From assembly GCA_905236755.1 (NCBI GenBank), contig CAJOCR010000008.1:180769-244768 (forward strand): DNA of 64,000 nt, given 5' to 3'. The translations under genes and the position numbers were made by a program. This DNA is from an uncultured Prevotella sp. (GTDB taxonomy: Bacteria > Bacteroidota > Bacteroidia > Bacteroidales > Bacteroidaceae). This document shows, piece by piece, positions 61,537 through 64,000 of the stretch (within the stretch, counting starts at the first letter, position 1; each line of letters begins with the position of its first letter). The notes under the pieces were generated by a model. That model was given only the letters and a program-made list of their open reading frames with translations, was not told where the DNA came from and did not search any database.

Positions 61537-62511
61537 TTACGCAAATTTACGACTTGTTACCATCATTATGGCATATAACACGATGCCAGAGATGAATCCA
61601 GCTATAGCGTCAATAACGTAATGTGCCTGAATATAAACAGTTGCCATACACAGGAAAACATATATTATTCCAGTAAAGGCAAAAAGCTTCCAATTGCGTG
61701 TATGCCAGATGGCAAGCATACATATTGTTGAGATGCCCACATGCGAGCTTGGGAAGGCTGCTGTAGGGCGTTCGCCGGCATTATGGGCAGCCTCTACAAG
61801 ATGATAGAAAAAGCCGTCCTGATAACCTGGCGAGGTGAGCATATCACGGTGTGTAAGGAAATAATCGCCTACATTAGGAAACACACCCTTTGCTATCTGG
61901 TCAACACCCACCGCCTTGTAATAGAACATCGGACCAGTCACAGGCAACAGGTCGTATATGATGTAGTAAATAAAGAACGAACCAACAACAACATACGCCA
62001 CACGTGTAAACTCTTCATAACGATAGAAGAAATAATACAGCAGCGTCATTGCTATGATAGGGAAATAAAGAGCATAGCCCATATCCATCAGCTCACTGAT
62101 AATTGGCGAGGGGGAGTTATGTGCAAACACCAATGCAGGCTGAAAACCAAACACACTCTGTTCTAATTGTGCAAATATATGGTCGAGATTAGGGAAAATG
62201 CGGTTTATCTCATACGTATCAGGATACCACCACGGAAGGAAAGCTGCTTGCACGGCCACTCTCGCAAACTTAGTCAGCCTACAGGGAATCAAACGGTATA
62301 TTCCCCACATTGCAATAGTTATTGCACCAATATGAACACGCCCCCAGATCATAGCCTGAGGATTTTCTATCTTTGTATAAGTGAAAAGAACAATGAGAAG
62401 AGTGAGCAGCATATAAGCTAATACTATCCACTCAACGCCCATAAGACCCTTCTTTGGCTTCTTCTCAATCTCTATGAATTTCTTTAATCCTTTTTGTTTT
62501 CTTTGTACCAT
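61537..62511 (-). CDS. PAP2-superfamily membrane phosphotransferase, Aur1/inositol-phosphorylceramide-synthase-like
   Basis: This 324-residue protein has six to eight membrane segments. The PAP2-type active site is AFPSSHVGISTICMLAIW near residue 245 and AHYVIDAIAGFISGIVL near 295, and a DLLPVTGPMFYYKAVGVDQI loop at about 180 is like the Aur1/Ipt1 inositol-phosphotransferases. It could move a phospho-head group onto a sphingolipid or diacylglycerol, since Bacteroidota make sphingolipids, but this is inference; a plain lipid phosphatase is the alternative. Its start overlaps the end of the epimerase gene by 28 bases. Confidence 0.7.
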   Translation of the reverse strand: MVQRKQKGLKKFIEIEKKPKKGLMGVEWIVLAYMLLTLLIVLFTYTKIENPQAMIWGRVHIGAITIAMWGIYRLIPCRLTKFARVAVQAAFLPWWYPDTYEINRIFPNLDHIFAQLEQSVFGFQPALVFAHNSPSPIISELMDMGYALYFPIIAMTLLYYFFYRYEEFTRVAYVVVGSFFIYYIIYDLLPVTGPMFYYKAVGVDQIAKGVFPNVGDYFLTHRDMLTSPGYQDGFFYHLVEAAHNAGERPTAAFPSSHVGISTICMLAIWHTRNWKLFAFTGIIYVFLCMATVYIQAHYVIDAIAGFISGIVLYAIMMVTSRKFA

Positions 62512-63497
62512 GCTACGGTTTTCTTTACGCCTTCCTTCAGTTGAACCTGTGGGTTGTAGCCCAGTTCCTTACGGGCTGGCTCAATATCACATCGCCAGTT
62601 GCGTTGTTTCAGAATATTATATTTGTCGTTGTTAAGAGCTGTCACATTGCCTGTAAGATGACCTAATTTGTCGCCAAAGAAAGTAACTATTCTCAGCACC
62701 CATATAGGGGCAGTAATGCGTATCCACCAAGGCTTGCCAAGCTCTTCGTGTATGAGATTGCTGAATGTGCAGCTTTGATACACCTCGCCATCGCTAAGGA
62801 AATACTTCCTTCCAGTCTTTCCCTTCTCAATGGCAAGGAACACAGCCTGCACAACATCGGTAACATACACAAACGTGATGTCTTGCTGCTTGAAGCCCAC
62901 GGCAAAATCGCTGTGCCCGGCAATACTCTCCACCATCATCATATAGTCTTTCTCACGAGGGCCATACACACCTGTAGGACGAAGAACCACAAAAGGCAGT
63001 TTCTCGTCATCGTTCAAGCCAGCATTCAGTTCATCAAGAAATCTCTCGGCAGCCAACTTACTTTCGCCATAAGCTGTGTTTGGCTTAGGAGTGTCGGTTT
63101 CAAGAATCTCTGTATATGGCTGCTCTTCACGAATAGCACCAAAGATACTCAGCGAACTAACATAAACGAAACGCTTCAAAGGCATCTGCAACTCACGAAT
63201 GGCAGTCACAAAATTCTTCGTTCCTTCAGTGTTAATACGGAAGAAATCCTCTTTGTGCAAGCATTTAGTAGCGCCAGCGGCATGAACCACATAGTCAAAT
63301 TCATGACCTTGCAGTTGTTCCTTGAGTTTCTCTTTCGACGAGAAGTCAAGTTCAATGAAGTTGATGCGTTCATCCTTTAAGTAGCGACGTGAACTGGTCT
63401 TGCGTACTGCAGCCCATGTATCCATCCCTCTGCGGAGTGCTTCCTCAACAATAAAACTGCCGATGAAACCACTTGCACCAGTTATCAGTATTTTCAT
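62484..63497 (-). CDS. NAD-dependent epimerase/dehydratase (extended SDR) family protein
   Basis: This 337-residue extended short-chain dehydrogenase has the Rossmann Gly motif ILITGASGFIGSFIVEEALR, VVHAAGATKCLHKEDFF near residue 72, VYVSSLSIFGAIREEQPYTE near 112, and the catalytic Tyr-x-x-x-Lys in NTAYGESKLAAERFLDEL. It acts on a nucleotide sugar or on a sterol-like or lipid substrate; the family does not tell which. It lies upstream of the Aur1-like gene with overlapping ends, so a lipid or glycolipid role is likely. A -7 box TATCTTTG is at 63526-63533 on the minus strand. Confidence 0.85.
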   Translation of the reverse strand: MKILITGASGFIGSFIVEEALRRGMDTWAAVRKTSSRRYLKDERINFIELDFSSKEKLKEQLQGHEFDYVVHAAGATKCLHKEDFFRINTEGTKNFVTAIRELQMPLKRFVYVSSLSIFGAIREEQPYTEILETDTPKPNTAYGESKLAAERFLDELNAGLNDDEKLPFVVLRPTGVYGPREKDYMMMVESIAGHSDFAVGFKQQDITFVYVTDVVQAVFLAIEKGKTGRKYFLSDGEVYQSCTFSNLIHEELGKPWWIRITAPIWVLRIVTFFGDKLGHLTGNVTALNNDKYNILKQRNWRCDIEPARKELGYNPQVQLKEGVKKTVAWYKENKKD

Positions 63498-63525
63498 TAT
63501 AACGTTATAAATAGCTATTTCGTTG

Positions 63526-63533
63526 CAAAGATA
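63526..63533 (-). promoter_or_regulatory. -7 box for the epimerase operon
   Basis: TATCTTTG on the minus strand, 29 bases before the ATG at 63497. Confidence 0.55.
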
Positions 63534-63539
63534 TAAAAA

Positions 63540-63770
63540 AATGTGGAATGTGGAATGTGGAATGTGAAATTATGAGTTACCAAAGGTAACGAATAATCAC
63601 TGACCGAGTGGATGCTGTCAGCGTAGCTGGTGCATCCGAATGAACGAGGGAGGTAATTGTGATTTAGCAAAGGTAACGAATAATCACTGACCGAGTGGAT
63701 GCTGTCAGCGTAGCTGGTGCATCCGAATGAACGAGGGAAGTAATTGTGATTTAGCAAAGGTAACGAGTTA
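63540..63770. repeat. REP-like block with an 87-base tandem duplication
   Basis: Units starting at 63581 and 63668 are nearly identical, and a third begins at 63755. Each unit contains TCACTGACCGAGTGGATGCT, GTCAGCGTAGCTGGTGCATC and the GAACGAGGGA(g/a)GTAATTGTG stretch. Upstream are repeated aatgtgga words. The 80-codon frame over this block is an artefact of the repeat. Confidence 0.75.
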
Positions 63771-63907
63771 TGGAGATAATTATTATTTTCGTCCCTTTCG
63801 TTGTTTCTGGATTATTTTCGGATCACCCGTAAATCCCTGTGTTAGGAAGAACCAAGAAAAATATTAATTACTGAACTATCTCAAGTGAATATTTATTTAA
63901 GGAAAAT

Positions 63908-63954
63908 AGAAAGCAAGGCTCTAATGAGCCTTATGATGTTCTTACTTGCTTTCT
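63908..63954. terminator. Nested hairpin near the right edge
   Basis: AGAAAGCAAG (63908-63917) pairs with CTTGCTTTCT (63945-63954), enclosing a second hairpin AAGGCTC/GAGCCTT (63915-63921 and 63926-63932), so the two stems compete. A T-run follows on the plus strand. It could be the terminator of a minus-strand gene whose end lies just beyond, or a small structured RNA. Confidence 0.4.
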
Positions 63955-64000
63955 TTTATAAATGCAAGCATTTAACAAGAAATCAAGTAATTCCATCTCC

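Noticed and set aside
62748..63380. Open frame of 210 codons on the plus strand opposite the epimerase gene
   Set aside because: It is a shadow of the epimerase codons; the epimerase has clear Rossmann and YxxxK motifs.
63581..63770. 87-base tandem units as a CRISPR or a gene
   Set aside because: The units are nearly identical over their full length with no variable spacers, and the 80-codon frame simply repeats the same peptide.

Overview
The window looks like a chromosomal segment of a Bacteroidales bacterium, most likely Prevotella or a close relative. The evidence is an A+T-rich sequence, promoters of the Bacteroidota type (a TAnnTTTG -7 box with a TTTG-like -33 box), a PorZ-like type IX secretion protein, the long form of IspG, a succinyl-CoA:acetate-type CoA transferase, and several families typical of the phylum. 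No rRNA, tRNA, CRISPR array or prophage was seen. The left edge cuts off mutS.
Layout. 1-5.4 kb: start of mutS, a REP-associated transposase (RAYT) beside REP-like palindromes, a TPR protein, and an acpP-fabF-rnc operon, all on the minus strand. 5.7-9.9 kb: DUF4254 protein, GT9 glycosyltransferase, a gene-free stretch rich in DnaA-box-like words, then nadA and a GT4 enzyme. 10-19.6 kb: a probable seven-gene minus-strand operon leuS-yitT-rdgB-GT2-porZ-membrane glycosyltransferase-GT2. 19.6-30.1 kb: two candidate small RNAs, trmH, sufE, a U32 protease-like gene, a C1-peptidase lipoprotein, a YoeB-type toxin-antitoxin pair, cysS, an S9 peptidase and a CoA transferase. 30.1-33 kb: an unknown membrane protein between two arrays of short inverted repeats. 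33-37.3 kb: GH3-family gene, a frameshifted Ig-like lipoprotein and a DUF3108 gene. 37.4-42.7 kb: a five-gene operon (unknown gene, rpoN, PAP2, purE, ispG). 43.1-50.1 kb: MINPP-type phytase, an outer-membrane barrel, a ThiD-like/AraC fusion regulator beside pdxS and pdxT, and an SDF symporter. 50.1-63.5 kb: a DUF6169 two-gene module and a cell-envelope region (GT2, GT2, GT4, GT11, LpxL-like, LTA-synthase-like, MsbA-like ABC transporter, Aur1-like PAP2, NAD-epimerase) with miaB inside it.
How the genes fit together. Much of the window serves envelope and glycan assembly. The rest is housekeeping: fatty acid synthesis, aminoacylation, tRNA modification, and NAD, PLP, purine and isoprenoid synthesis. 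The intergenic DNA carries at least three repeat systems: REP-like hairpin modules probably linked to the RAYT, a promoter-bearing palindrome family in front of leuS, GH3 and the rpoN operon, and two iteron-like inverted-repeat arrays. The strongest candidate for a little-described system is the kinase-fold/AraC fusion next to the PLP synthase genes. Its catalytic motif looks degenerate, which suggests that an enzyme fold has become a vitamin sensor.
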